64,000 bases of DNA, from contig CM074805.1 in NCBI GenBank assembly GCA_037447605.1, forward strand, positions 2,256,340 through 2,320,339, read 5' to 3'. A model generated the notes under the pieces. The model saw only the letters and a program-made list of their open reading frames with translations, did no database searches and was not told the DNA's origin. Of this stretch, positions 34,868-47,068 are shown one piece after another. Every line of letters starts with the position of its first letter. Position 1 is the first letter of the stretch. The stretch is from Zygnema circumcarinatum. Lineage: Eukaryota > Streptophyta > Zygnematophyceae > Zygnematales > Zygnemataceae. Position numbers and translations under genes: made by a program.

Positions 34868-37484
34868 TCAGGAAGCGACTTTCTCAAATCGCGCCGCTGC
34901 TTTTTCTGGGGAAGGGATAGAAGTTCGCTTTGCGTACGCCTCCTCCAGCGCCTGCAGCATCACAAGCAGTTGAAAGTTTAGGCCTTGGTGCCGAATGGCG
35001 AATGCCTGCCTTGCAGTGCCTTGCAAATGGAGCAAGGACGAAAGGAAAAACGAGAAAAGCAGCAGGAGCAAAATGATAAATTCGCGGAATGGTTCTTCTT
35101 TTCATGGATGGCCCCATCTGTGCGATGCGCTACACCAACTTGAGGTCAACATTTACAAATCCGCACCTCGAGGTCCTCACTAACTGTCTGTAAGACCTCC
35201 AAAGTCATCCGGTCGTGGAACAAAGTCCCCTGCCACATGGTTCGGAAATTAAAGCTGCGTCAGCAGAAAAAAAGGAGCCATCCACTGGAAAACAAAAAAA
35301 AACAAAACAGCAACATGAGGGTTAGCAAGTGGCTCCTCCAAGACAGGACCAAGTCCGGTAAACTCCATAGACCTCAACATGGCAAGACGATAATTGCTGC
35401 CCTCCAACACAAGTTACAAGAGTCCTGCGGCATCTGTGAATCTGTGAAGGGCGCTAGAATTTAGTAATCCACTCTCGCCTGACAACCGACCCCGCCAATC
35501 GCTGTCGTGAGGACCTGACTAGCTCGCTTCCAAACAAGAAATGGCTCATGTGAGCTTCTCAGCATTTTTAATGTTTCCAACAAGAGCGATAGTACGCCCT
35601 CTGCATTCACTCAGCTTTTCTTTATCCCGAGTGGTACGGTTGCGAAAGCACCATGCAACCACGACTCATTGAGGTTCCAAATGGCAGAAGTCAGTCCAGC
35701 AGGTTTTACCTCAAGATGGTCATATTCATGCTGAAAGATTCGCGCCTGAAAATCCTTCAGATTGATGCTGAATTTGCGGCCCGTAAGATCTTGAGCTTCC
35801 ACCTTAACACCTACAGCACGCTGCCCTCATCCCACTCCAATAGTTTCATCGCGAATGCAGCAGCTTCGGCAGCTGATCGTCACACCACAAAAAAAAAAAA
35901 AAATCCTTCACAGGTGAACTCTGCGCAACTGCACCTGCTGTACAGACAAGCAACCCTCCTAAAGCTGTGAGAGTCTCATTGCATATAACTCACTTCTACA
36001 GGAGCCTCAAAAAGGCCTTGGCCATCCTTGGAAGGGAACGAAAGGCAGCCTTCTATGTCGACCTCCTTGTCCTTGGTGTAGTTTACAATGCGCGGATTCA
36101 CCAGCACGTACTCTGCGCCCTTCCCTCGCTCTCCCTTCGGGTTGTACACCATCAGCCGCACGTTCACCCCCACCTGCGGCGCTGACAGGCCCACACCGTC
36201 TGTCCTGAATGCATCACCCGCCCCAATATTTGCGTGCAACGGAGGTTATCGATCATCGAAGAGCTCTCATAAAGGAAGAAGGCGAGGGAAGTAGGCCTTT
36301 CCTCACTGCAACTGAGGTGACTGCTTGTGCTACCTGCCCAGATTAATACTGGAAAATTCAGCTATTTTATAGGATCTTCACTGCGCTCGAAGCCCTGGAC
36401 TTGGAAGCACTTGTTTATTATCAGGTTGTAGAAAACTCTGAGCATACTCGTTTACATCTCTAACCATAGGTCTCACAAATCAACAAACGATCGTTGAAAT
36501 AATCTGTGGCGCATCGTCAGGTACAGAATTCATTTAGTGCTTAACATCCAAAACTCCCCAATACCCTCTTGTATTCACTTAAGTTCATGTCGAGATGATT
36601 AAAGAGATGACACTCATCATTTCCTATCCCGCCTTTGATGCTAAACTTATACTTGCATCAAGTTCTGAAAGTCAATTGATAACCAGCTTGATCTCAAGAT
36701 ATGGCCCAACATCGCCGCCACCGGAGCTCTGCAACTGCTGAAAAAAACAATAGGAATTCTGAAAACTGGCCTTGAAGAACAACTCTGTAAACGCAACTCA
36801 CTTGTACATGACGTCAAACATTTCAGCAACAAGCTCCTGCAGCCTTTCATCAAATACAAGTATCTTCTTATTCTTCGCTCGAAGTCGAGGATCAGGATAC
36901 AGCACAATGCTCAAAGGAGAATCAAATTCCACAGGTCCTGCAGCAGGGACGAAAAAAGCGAGGGGGAAGAGAGAGGGCCAAGTTATTCAATGGCTAAGCT
37001 GCAGCTATCTTGCCATCATGTAAGAATTTGGAAACAAGAGTAATCGCACCGCTCTGTTTTCCAATATTCTCAATCAAACGCAAACAAGTTCCACTTCAAT
37101 AAACACAACCATTTCGGGACAATTGCGAACCCTACCTGCACTTTTTTCTTCTCGAATGTTTTTCAACTCGTCGAACAGCCCTCTCCTAGCAGCCCTCACT
37201 ACAACGCCGCCATTTCTCTCGCTCGTATGCAGCCTTTTCCTGCAACCGCCTCTCAATACACGAACCCCTTCTCTCTCCCAAAAGGGAGTCCCCGCGCCAC
37301 ACACAGCCTGCCGAATGCCATCCCACCGCGCCCCCCCCTTCAACTCCTTTCCTCCCACCCAGCCCCTCACGCCCAAGCTCGGAGCAGCGCTCAGAAAATT
37401 CGGCGGGCAGGCGGCAGTAGAGAGACGGCAGATGGAGGCAGGCAGGGTGGAAGAGCGGAGAGCTGGAAGCAGTTGGCCCTGCAT
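34868..37484 (-). CDS. PDF1B: Organellar peptide deformylase, PDF1B type
   Basis: Metalloenzyme that removes the formyl group from N-terminal Met of plastid (and mitochondrial) proteins. Minus-strand exons 37484-37136, 36937-36802, 36204-35994, 35802-35710, 35229-35167 and 34951-34868 close in frame to 311 residues. The first exon is a basic, Ser/Arg-rich transit peptide of about 115 residues (start at the ATG 37482-37484; an upstream TTG frame is not used). The catalytic core shows all three PDF motifs: GVGLSAPQVG (exon 3), EGCLSFP with the Cys metal ligand (exon 3), and RIFQHEYDHLE with the two His ligands and catalytic Glu (exon 4). The C-terminal ALEEAYAKRTSIPSPEKAAAR matches the plant PDF1B tail. 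It is divergently paired with the SURP/CID gene, 302 bp away. Confidence 0.93.
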
Positions 37485-37786
37485 GGCTCCTCGCCCTGCC
37501 AGGCTCAAGAAGAAGCTCTTGGCACGAGCGAGGGTGCGCTAGGAGAAAGCGCGCTAGAGAGGGGCGGCCAGCGCGGGGTGAAAGGCGGACCCTTTTCTTC
37601 CTCGCCAGCTCCCGCGCGAGCGAACAATTTTCAGGCGCTTGTGCTGAGGACGACGCTTCCTGCCCTCTCCTTCCTGCGACTCTCTTCACAGGAAGAGAAG
37701 GTGCCCAGCAGGAGGGGCTTCTTGTGTTCCGTATCAAGAGGAGGTGTGAGAAGGGGCAGCGGGCACAAGGTGTAAGTGCACCAGAA
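37485..37786. promoter_or_regulatory. Divergent promoter region, PDF1B and SURP/CID gene
   Basis: 302 bases between divergent start codons, GC-rich with scattered CT-rich stretches and no clear TATA element. A GTG-initiated in-frame extension of the SURP/CID gene reaches back to 37724, but the first ATG pair at 37787/37790 is preferred. Confidence 0.45.
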
Positions 37787-40780
37787 ATGATGGAGCAGTC
37801 CCAGCAGCAGCAACAGGTGGGCTTGCAGTCCATGGGGCATCCGGGCTACATGGCTCCTCCTGGGCATTACCCCATGCAGCCACCGCCGCCATTCGGGCAG
37901 GCTCTAGCTTCTCTGCCTACTCCTGGGCTGGCGTTTTTTAGCCCCTGGGAGCCACCGCCTCACGTCACGCCTCCTCCTTCTGATGCCGACCTCCAGAAGC
38001 GCATTGACAAGCTTGTGGAATATGCTGTCAAGAACGGGCCACAGTTTGAAGCTTTAATGAAGGAGAAACAGAAAAGCAATCCTGCCTATGCCTTTCTTTC
38101 CGGTGGTGAAGGCCATGAGTATTACCGCTATAGGCTCTGGAGTGCTGTGACTCCGATGCCTGCAGCCGGCATGCCGAATGTTCCACCCCCGTTACAGCCG
38201 CAGCAGACTTTTGGAGGGGGTGGGTTAGGGAGTCAGTCTGATCCTGCTTTTGGGTCAGGCCTCCCGTTCTATGACTCGCAGGTGGGAGTTCCCGCTCCTC
38301 TCCCTGCTGTGCCATTTCTGGCACCGTATTCGACCGCCACGGTCGGAGGCGCCGACCAGTTCCGCTATCACTCGGCTCCCCCTCGACCGTTTGGTGTTGA
38401 TGTTTCTGGCGGAGGGGCCGGTGCTCCTTTTGGAGGAGCTTTGCCACCCGATGTTTCAGCGGAATTGACGCAGATGCTGGAGTCGCTGACTGGGACCAAG
38501 GAGGTAATCAAGAATGCGAAGGGGTGGTTCATGCAAAGAGCGGTATATTCGCAAGCGCTCGTGGAAGCCTTAAAGAATCGAGTGAAGTTGCTGTCAGGAG
38601 ATCCAGAAAGACAGTTGCACATCATCTATCTTATAAACGACATTCTCTTTAACAGGTATGTATCACTTTTATCAATAGTTTTGTCCCTTGAGTCTGTTCT
38701 CAAAGCTTATTCATTTCCCTTCTTTGGGAGGTACAGAGCTTTTTTGCGAAGCATATCAAATTTAACTAGTGTTATTGAGGTGCCAAATGCCTAATGAACA
38801 TGATAATTCGACTACTGTAGCAATGGACAGTTTAAAGGTCCACACCTTAAACCTCTTAATTTCACAAATATTTCACGACGGCTTTGTGATGATGAGCTCA
38901 AACCTTGTAAAGCGAGAAAGAGCAAAAGGATCTCTCTCAATCTGATAAGTTTGCTTACTTTCATCAGAAATAAAGAAAAAACGCTAAAAATTCTAAATCG
39001 AAATGGGGCAGCGAACTAGAAAGACCCAATTAAGCCCATGTGTTCACTTTTCCATTCCATCGTTTGAAGATATGGAGAAATTCACAACTCAATGAACCAC
39101 CAACCATACACAGCGATAGAAGCGAGGTGTACTATAGATGCTTGAACTTCCGTTGGCAAAGACATCTTTATCGTGCATGTCCAGAAATTCTCTGTCATAT
39201 CGTCTCCATCCCCCGATGTTGTCAACTGTTGCTGGGAGTTTCTTTCTATCAAATCTTCAATGAATATATAGCTATGAGCGCTCAACCCTAGTTTCCTGCT
39301 GAGACAACTGGAAATTCCTGATGCAAATGGAAACTACATCTAAGTAAAAGTGTTCACTATGAATACTTTATTTTCTTCGAAACTTTGGGTGTAGTCGTTG
39401 CAGCGCGGTCATTCACTGGAAGATATGACTTTTCCTTTGTAGCTTAGCACTTTTGAGGCACTCCTTGTTGCTAGATAAGTTGCAGGGCAAGGCTATTTGG
39501 TTTCGTGGTCAGGCAGAAGGATGGCACTTGCTATTTTTTAAATGGATTATGCACTACTTTACTTCTTTACTCGAACTATGTTGTGCCAATGCATGACGAG
39601 GATGGGGCTGAGGCCGCAGTCTGCAGCACAGGTCGGCGCCCACAGAGCTCGACCAGGTAGCCCTCGCATTCCGCCCTGCTTTAGGCGTCATCCTGGCTAC
39701 CATCTACCACGGAGCCAACAACTCGGATGCCAATCAGGACCGCCTGCGCAAAATACTCGATTTCTGGGGGGCGAAAGAGGTGTATGACAACGACACCATC
39801 AACCAGCTGGAGGGAGAAATGATGGCTGGTCCGCCTCCTTCCGAGCTAACAACTTCGATTGGGCCGCCCGCAGCTCCTGGTATGCCCAGCTCTGCAGACT
39901 TCAGTCCTGTTTCTCCTTCTGATTCGCGTCACGTGAACGACACGAGTTTGTTTTCTGCTTCCTTTATGACAGTCGCCATGAAGATGTGAAACTCAATCAA
40001 ACAGGAAGTATCTGTCCACTGCTAGCGATCTCAGTGCTCGGGAGCTAACGCTGTCTATGAGCGCTGAACCTATCGCCTGATGACGCGTGTCCTGCAGGCC
40101 TGTTCTTTCCAGCGCGCTGGCCAGCCCCCGAGCAGCAGGCACTGGCCCAAGTGCCCTTCCTCGCCGCGGGGCCATTTCCTCCTGCTTCTGCTCCGGGGCT
40201 CTTCCCCTCTGGGCCGGGGCCGGCCCAGTTTCAGCCGGCTTCGGTCCAACCGGCCCAGCAAGAGCCCGGCCCGCCCGAGCAACCGCCATATCCTTTGTTT
40301 CCGCCAGGTCTCATTCCGGGGATGGTCAGGAAGATGCAGATAGGTAGTGGGGTGCCGTATGCGTCGATCAGTCCGGCGGATATACCGACGCAGATCCCTC
40401 CTCAAACAGTTTCCGAATCGTATATATTGAAGAGAATAAAGAAATACTTTAAGGCTATAGGGGAAGTGGATCCCTTGGAGGGTCAGGTTGATGTGCCGGA
40501 GGATGATGATGATAGGGAAGGCGAGGGGATTGGACTTGGTGGCGCCCGAATACCGCCGCCGGCAGTAATGGAAGTGGACCCCGAGACCGGCACTTTGCCG
40601 GATGGCAGCGTTGCCAGCAGAGGCGGCTTGGGGTCCAGTGGGCGAGCAGGCCTAGGAGCCCACGATCCCGAGGAAGAGAGCCAATATGACGATGTATACA
40701 GCTCGTATAGGAAGTCTCGGAGCTCGAACTATCATACATCGCTGAGTGTAAGAGCTGCCATGAAATATGAACATGCGTAA
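37787..40780 (+). CDS. SURP and CID domain protein (CHERP-like RNA-processing factor)
   Basis: Nuclear RNA-processing protein related to animal CHERP. Exons 37787-38655, 39632-39879 and 40098-40780 join in frame to 599 residues. After a Gln/Pro-rich N-terminus (about 1-65), a SURP module binds splicing partners ([36 protein letters not shown], about 70-118). A Pro/Gly linker follows, then a CID domain from about residue 225 ([40 protein letters not shown]-type helix, FWGAKEVYD), which in this family recognises the RNA polymerase II C-terminal repeat. The tail is Pro/Ala-rich and acidic, ending in a conserved-looking [18 protein letters not shown] and [15 protein letters not shown]. The 976-bp intron splits the CID domain. 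The start is the first of two adjacent ATGs. CTD binding is family knowledge, not shown here. Confidence 0.85.
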
Positions 40781-41817
40781 AATCACCTCTGCTGCAGACA
40801 GAGAATGATGGACGACGCCTTGTGAAGCCTTGGACATGCAGTTGACAAGCAGCGGTGGGGCTATGCGGGGAGTTGCGGGAATGCTGGTGAGAGCTGGTTG
40901 GAAAAATGGCATCTGATTGAAAACTGCTCGAATCTCTTCGGAAACTCGCCATACTCTGCTTTTTTGCAAACATGATCATATGCAAGCTCAGTTCTCAGCT
41001 TTGAAAAAAAAAGAAAAGGGGGGAGTCAAAGAAAAACCTGTCTGCATGAGACTGAAGTGACCAGAAAACTATTCGCCCCTGTTCCATGAAAGCTCAGTAA
41101 ACTAAGCAAACTACCTACTTTGCAACATCCTCTTCTGCTGCAAGAGAACCTTTTAACGGTTTTGTGCCGAAAAAAAAAAAGGTCGTCTGGCTCCTTATAG
41201 CACCCGTTTAGACGTAGGAACATAAGCGGCCGAGGTCCGACTGCTTATCTCACGTCCATACACATTTGGACGAGAGAAGACTGGTACTACGAGCTAAAGA
41301 TCATTATAAGGTCGACAGCGCTGAACCCATCGAAGGAACGGAGAGAAACAAATACGATAAAGCGAACGGAAACAACTATCTAAAGAGGAGGCCAGGCAGC
41401 ACTCCGCTTATTTATTAGCAGGCCAATGAACTCTCTCGCTCTGCTTAGAGGAGAGGAGCCGAGTCGGTCGCAGATTGCAGGCACAGCATGAACCGGTTCT
41501 AGGGGCAGGCCCGTAAATCCCCTGCGTTCAACCTCTGCCTGAGCGGCCTTCACCAGGTTCCAGGACAAAAAGGAATGCAGGCAGCAGCGATTCCCAGCAC
41601 TGCGCGTGCTCGGACTGAAGGGATAGCCGGCCGCGGCTCCAGTCCCGGGAAAACCTGCATACGCAACGAAAAGGCTTTGCCTAGTTATGCAATGCACACA
41701 TGTGCTTCTCCATTAGGCTCAAATCGGTATGACCTCCGACAGAATCCGAACCAAACAGAAATGTGCGAGTGTGAATGCAAGCAGATCTCCTTCTAGTATG
41801 GCGCTCACCCAAATAAC
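40781..41817. other. Intergenic region downstream of SURP/CID gene
   Basis: About 1 kb of mixed composition with A-runs (41003-41017, 41170-41180). No frame shows family resemblance or splice-consistent coding. The last eight bases (41810-41817) are the left target-site duplication of the transposon that follows. Confidence 0.55.
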
Positions 41818-42657
41818 CAGGGTTCGTCAAATAGGGGATTTCGGCTTAAGATAGGGGACTGTCCCCTAAATTGGTTTTGTAAAAACACGTAAATATGGAA
41901 TGTACGGATGAAACCGTACATGTACGGACGAGACAGGAATAAGGAAGACAGGAATTGTTTGGGAGAAAGACGAGTTTCGAAAGAGGTTGACAGACTTTTC
42001 ATTGGAAGGAATTCTTCACTGCAAACAGTTTGATAGTTTGACCGCTCTTCGAGGGTCTCTTTGAGTAGTTTGCATCACTTCTATAGCTGTCTTGTTCAGC
42101 CTAAAACTCCTAAGGGAGTGGACCATTTTTCATTTCATTTCTAATTTTAGTTCCTATTTCAGTTTTTCTTTTGTGACTACACCTAGAATTTCAGAGATTA
42201 TGATTTGGAATAGAGTTTTTGTGAGGAAATTTCAAGACTATGATGGATTCTAAAGTGATACTTGGAGTAATTAATGATGGATGGAAAAGGAAATAGAGAG
42301 CTTAGGATTGGATCTACAAAGTTTTCGAGCAATTGGGTTATTGAATAAGCAACTATATGTTGTGATTGCCAAATGCACAGTTGTTCTGATTGATTGGTAA
42401 AATTTACCAATCTATAAGAGTCGAAGAGGTTGCACCAGTTTCTAAAGCCGTGTTGTTATACCAACAAGTAAAGTTCATATACATCATTGCTATCGTGGTT
42501 GCAAATGCAATTCATTTCCTTTTTGTTTTTAACCAAAAAAATGCTTTTTTGGGGCTTGTGTGGTATTTAAGTTGAAATCACGTAAACTAATCTCAAAATC
42601 TTACATAAATAAGCTATTTACGATATTTAGGGGATCTCCCCTATTTGACGAACCCTG
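41818..42657. mobile_element. Non-autonomous hAT-like DNA transposon
   Basis: An 840-bp element with terminal inverted repeats beginning CAGGGTTCGTCAAATAGGGG on the left and its reverse complement ending in CCCTG on the right (about 20 bp, near perfect). It is flanked by an exact 8-bp direct repeat CAAATAAC (41810-41817 and 42658-42665). CAGGG ends and 8-bp target duplications are hallmarks of the hAT superfamily. The interior is AT-rich, carries no transposase-like frame and is much less GC-rich than the neighbours, so it would need an autonomous partner. Intact ends and an unmutated duplication suggest recent insertion. It sits 119 bp upstream of the panB start codon. Confidence 0.9.
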
Positions 42658-42783
42658 CAAATAACCCTTTCTTTTCTAAAATAATGATTTTACGCCTATC
42701 CTGCCGTACCGTACGGCGAGTGGCCAACAGCGCGGATGGGAGAACTACGCTGCGCCAACCCTAAAAGCTGCGCGGCCGCGGCC

Positions 42784-45700
42784 ATGGCGGGGAGGGGCGT
42801 CCTGCGCCGCGCCTTCTTCGCCCTGGGGCAGAGGGCGCCGGGGAGAGGATGGGCCGCGGATGGGAGCTTCGCGGCAGAGTGAGTATGGTGGCGCAGCGCC
42901 TGCTCTGCGCTGCTCGCTGGCGTGCTTCTGGCTGCGTCCTTGCTTTGGCCGGTGAGCTTACTCCCGGCACAGTGGGCTTGGCTGCCTTTTCCGCAGAGCC
43001 GGCCTGCCAGGTCCGTCGCTGGGCGCGCATTCGTCTCAGACTCGGAGGCGCATGTCAAACCTGCCCGAGTCTACGGTGTACGGAGGGCCAAAGTCGCAGT
43101 CGCCGTGGAAGCGCGTGACGCTCTTGCAGCTGGCGCTCAAGTATAAGAGGCAGGAGCCTATCTCCATGGTCACAGCTTACGACTATCCCTCGGCAGTCCA
43201 TGTGGACATGGTGCGTCTGCCGCTCATCGGCAACCTCTCCGCCTTGTTTCAGAGTTAGCGGCATTACACGTGCCAGTTGTTCTAATGGTGCAAGAATCTC
43301 AAGCTCAAAAGTTGCTTGAACTATGGAGCACAGAATCTTGATGCGTTTATACATTGGACGTTCTACAATGCTTCTGCTTTCTCCATGGCCTTAAGTTCGC
43401 TATGTTTAATCTTGGGAAACCTCCTTGGTTGTATATTTACAAAGTCGATCCATTTCAGCGTTTCACAAGTAGGTGAATTTAATGCATTAAATGGATTGGA
43501 TCTGCAGGCTGGCATTGATATCTGCCTTGTGGGCGATTCTGTGGGGATGGTGGTGCACGGTCACGACACAACTTTACCAGTCACCATGGAAGACATGGTT
43601 CGCCATTGCCAGTGCGTTATGCGCCATTGACTAAAATAAATCATAAAAAGATTAAACTGCACCGGACAGCATCTTTATTGGCCTCGCCACCGTGAGATCA
43701 ATGCCAAATCCATACTCCTTTTTCTTTTTATTGAAAGAAATAGGTTCATTCAAACCCCGTTGTGCTCGTGTATTTGGTTTGCACAGCCGCCAAGTTTAGC
43801 ATTTACTTGTAGCTCGATCCTGTATTAAGTGCGTGAAAGGTGTTCATCCGAGCTGTCGTTTTGTTTTGTCTGAGTTATAACTAGCCTTTAACACATGCGA
43901 AGTCTATAGACAATTTAAAGGCTGCTTGTCAGCATAGAGCTCATTTAGTGCCATTCTTGCTGCCCTGGCATAGCATACTGCCCCGTTGCCCTTAAGCACA
44001 TGCTGTATAATGTTTTGTTTGGTGCCCTGCATCAGCTGCTTGAGGAAGTGAACGAATCAAGATAAACATGTTTTAATGATTCTTCAGCATTTGCCGAATT
44101 GCGTCAGTGAAGGCCGCGGTTCAGAGAACTGATATATTAGGATATGCGTATAGGGCTGTTGCGAGGGGTGCACGAAGACCTCTCCTGGTGGGAGATCTGC
44201 CTTTCGGAAGTTACGAGCAGAGCACATCACAGGTGTGAATAGAGCTGCCCGTTCCACTCCTCAAACACAATTATCGCAGTGGATGGGCAATCACTCTATA
44301 TAGGCCATAATGCAGAATAATAGGATGCCTGTGACAAAAACGGAACAGCTGCAAAACGCAAATGGAGATGGAATTGCTAGAACTTTTCGACTTGCCACCT
44401 GAATTTTTTTAGAGCCATATGACTCTGTAAGCGATGGCGGTTTCAATGAGACATTCATGTATGATTTGTGCCATTCACTATTTGCAGTCAGTAGATTGTC
44501 GGCACTATTCGCTGTTATGGACCTTTTGCCTGAGAGTTGGCAGCGTTGATGTTGACAGGTGACTTCTATTCTCGGATAATGCAGATTCTTCCTATTCTTT
44601 AAGAAGTACCGCTTTTGAGGCTGGAAATCTGTCCAAGTGACATGTCCAGCGGGGTCGCAGGCGGTGGACAGTGCTGTGCGCCTCCTGAAAGAGGGCATGA
44701 TGGATGCGGTCAAGATCGAGGGGGGGGGGGCGGCCCGAGTGGCTGCAGCGAAAGCCGTTGTCGACGCTGGCATTGCTGTCATGGGCCATGTGGGACTCAC
44801 GCCGCAGGCCATAAGCAGCATTGGAGGGTTCAGACCTCAGGGGCGTAGCGCAGCTAATGCTGTCCAGGTCAGAAGCCTTATGAAGCTGAAAGCAGCATCC
44901 TATCTCATTGATCTTGTGCGGAGTCTGACCCATTGACGGTTTTGCACGAAAGCACGGGAGCTCAGTTCATGAGAGGATGTTTGCGTCCTGTAGGTTCTCG
45001 AGCATGCACGAGCCTTGCAGGAGGCAGGCTGCTTTGCTATCGTGCTTGAGTGCATTCCGTCTCCAGTAGCGGCAGCTGTCACAGCGGCTATTTCTATTCC
45101 CACCATCGGTATTGGAGCAGGCTCGCTTTGTAGTGGCCAGGTACCAGTTTGCCCTGCGCCATCCTTCTAATCAAAGTTGACGAGTAATCAATGCAGTCGC
45201 ACTAGTTTGTCGTGATTGCGTTCCCGCATGGATTTTTTTATTTTTACCGTCAAGGATGATGGAGACAAGTGTGACTTAGCAGGGGAGCTGGTGGGATGTT
45301 TTGCAGGTCTTGGTCTACCATGATTTACTGGGGATGATGCAGCATCCACATCATGCAAAAGTGAGTGATGCTCTGTACTGACTATGTCGGGAGAAGGAGC
45401 ATCTTGATATGGAAAAGTATTGACAACATGTGGGAGAATGGTCTCTCACTTTTGCGTCGTGATGTATGGAGTTGATGTATACATTAGAGTTGGTGTTGCT
45501 AAAGGCATGGATAGGAAAGAAGAATCACGATCAAAGATAGGACAACTTCTGTTCTATAACAGGTTCTTGCCACAAAGAGTAAGGAGCCATCCCTAAAAAT
45601 GGCGCAGCCAAGGAAGGGAAAGCTGCATCGTTTGAGCTTTTAAGGCAGAGCACCCACTGGGACGATCAATCGGTCTTGAATCAGGCGATGGAGAATACCG

Positions 45701-46127
45701 TGCTTCCTGAATGAAAGGCCGGAGTTGCCAAAGCGGGCTGAAGAAGCTCCCTGTCATTGGAGCGGTGAAGGAAGCAGACGTGCCTGCAGATGCGAGCAGA
45801 ATAATTGCAGACTAGCTGTTGCCTTACTGTCATCACTGACGTCTAGCTGAGGTTGGGGATGTGCAGGTGGCCCCAAAATTCTGTAAGCAATTTGCACACG
45901 TAGGCGAGGTGATCCAGGAGGCCCTTGGCGCGTACAGGGAGGAAGTATCCACTCGCAACTTTCCGTCTGCCGCCCACTCGCCCTACCGAATTGAGTCCCG
46001 CGAGGCCGCTCTGTTTGTGGAGATGCTCCAAGGTCGCGGATTGGAAGCGGCTGCGCAAGCAGCAGCAGCAGCAGCGAGTGAAGATGACATGGCAGGAGAG
46101 CCGGGCATAAAAACACCGCCAGACTAG
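42784..46127 (+). CDS. panB: Ketopantoate hydroxymethyltransferase, mitochondrial type
   Basis: First step of pantothenate synthesis: adds a hydroxymethyl group from 5,10-methylene-THF to 2-oxoisovalerate, feeding CoA and 4'-phosphopantetheine. Exons 42784-42878, 42997-43210, 43508-43611, 44154-44232, 44661-44867, 44994-45140, 45307-45360 and 45867-46127 close in frame to 386 residues. The Arg-rich first exon ([20 protein letters not shown]) looks like a mitochondrial presequence. The TIM-barrel core shows [36 protein letters not shown] (metal and substrate site), [57 protein letters not shown] and YHDLLGM. The C-terminal Ala-rich extension (about 355-386) is beyond the usual domain. The next gene on the same strand needs a phosphopantetheine arm. 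Confidence 0.95.
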
Positions 46128-47068
46128 ACTGTCTTCTGCGGCTTCTGAGGAAATGCACTTTAATAGAGAACAGTGAAGATGATTGTTGAGCGATGGTCTA
46201 CGTAGAGGTGGAACACGAGTGATCATTATTGTTCAGGTTGGTCAAATTAAGGATGTTCAATGTTTGCTGTTTTGCTTCGTTCGTTTGTGGGATTGTACCG
46301 ACGCGCTTCCGCAAACATGCACCGCTTGTTGTGCATTTTCCCCATACCCTCCCCCCATTTTCTTGTGTCGCGCTACGCCAACCGAGTTCCATGTCTCCGC
46401 TTTTTAGATTGTATTTCTTTTGTCCTTTGTAACATCCCATAAATTGGAGCGATTCCATGGCCGGGACGAAGCAAACCGTTCTGCATGCATTTGGGCTCCG
46501 TTCCGTTACAACGCCGTTAGTTTCCAGTTTCAGCACGGAGCCTCCTCTCCACCCCTCGCTCGCTCCCTCGCAGCGCCCCTCCGTACATGCGCTTTCCCCA
46601 TCGCCCTCAGGCGCACGCACAGCGGGCGATCCCGTCCGTCCGTCTCCCCCCATCGCACGGCTGCGCGCCCCCCTCCGCCCTCTCCCCCTCTGGCGCTCCC
46701 CGCGGCCCAGGCGGCCCCAACCCCGCCGCCCCTTTCCGTACGGATTTATCCGTACAGGCCCCCTCCGCCAGCGTTGACCTTCCGCGCGCCGACAGGTTCG
46801 ACCGACCACTTTTTTCAGCAGGCGCCACGCGTCAAGTGCTCGCGCCAGGCAGGCGCCACCTGGCGCCCGCCAGCAGGGGCCCCCAGCAGACGGGCAGGAG
46901 CGCGCCCCAGCGGGGGCGCAATAAAAAGCCGCGGGCCGGGCCGGGCGGTGGCTCGTCTATCCTCGCCTCTCCACTCTCCCCTTGCGCTAGGACGAGGAGG
47001 AGGAGGTGGATGAAGGGGAAGGGGGCGCTCTGAAAGGTGGGTGGGTCGAAGAGGGTGGGGAGAGAGCC
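46128..47068. promoter_or_regulatory. Intergenic/promoter region of the NRPS-like gene
   Basis: 940 bases between panB and the NRPS-like start codon. The first half is AT-rich (panB 3' UTR, with TGTAA at about 46427), the second half strongly GC- and C-rich. A TATA-like AATAAAAAG lies at 46920-46928, 141 bp before the ATG. An 8-bp-arm palindrome GTACGGAT/ATCCGTAC is at 46738-46755. Open frames in the C-rich part are low-complexity and unsupported. Confidence 0.5.
46738..46755. promoter_or_regulatory. Inverted repeat GTACGGAT-TT-ATCCGTAC
   Basis: Perfect 8-bp arms with a 2-base spacer, 314 bp upstream of the NRPS-like start codon. CCGTAC cores recur in other intergenic regions of the window (for example CCGTACCGTACGG at about 42703-42715, just upstream of panB). 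A dimeric factor site is one reading; a chance palindrome is another. Confidence 0.35.

Noticed and set aside
46198-46809. Overlapping frames on both strands upstream of the NRPS-like gene
   Set aside because: Pro/Arg-rich, compositional, without splice structure or resemblance; treated as promoter and leader sequence.
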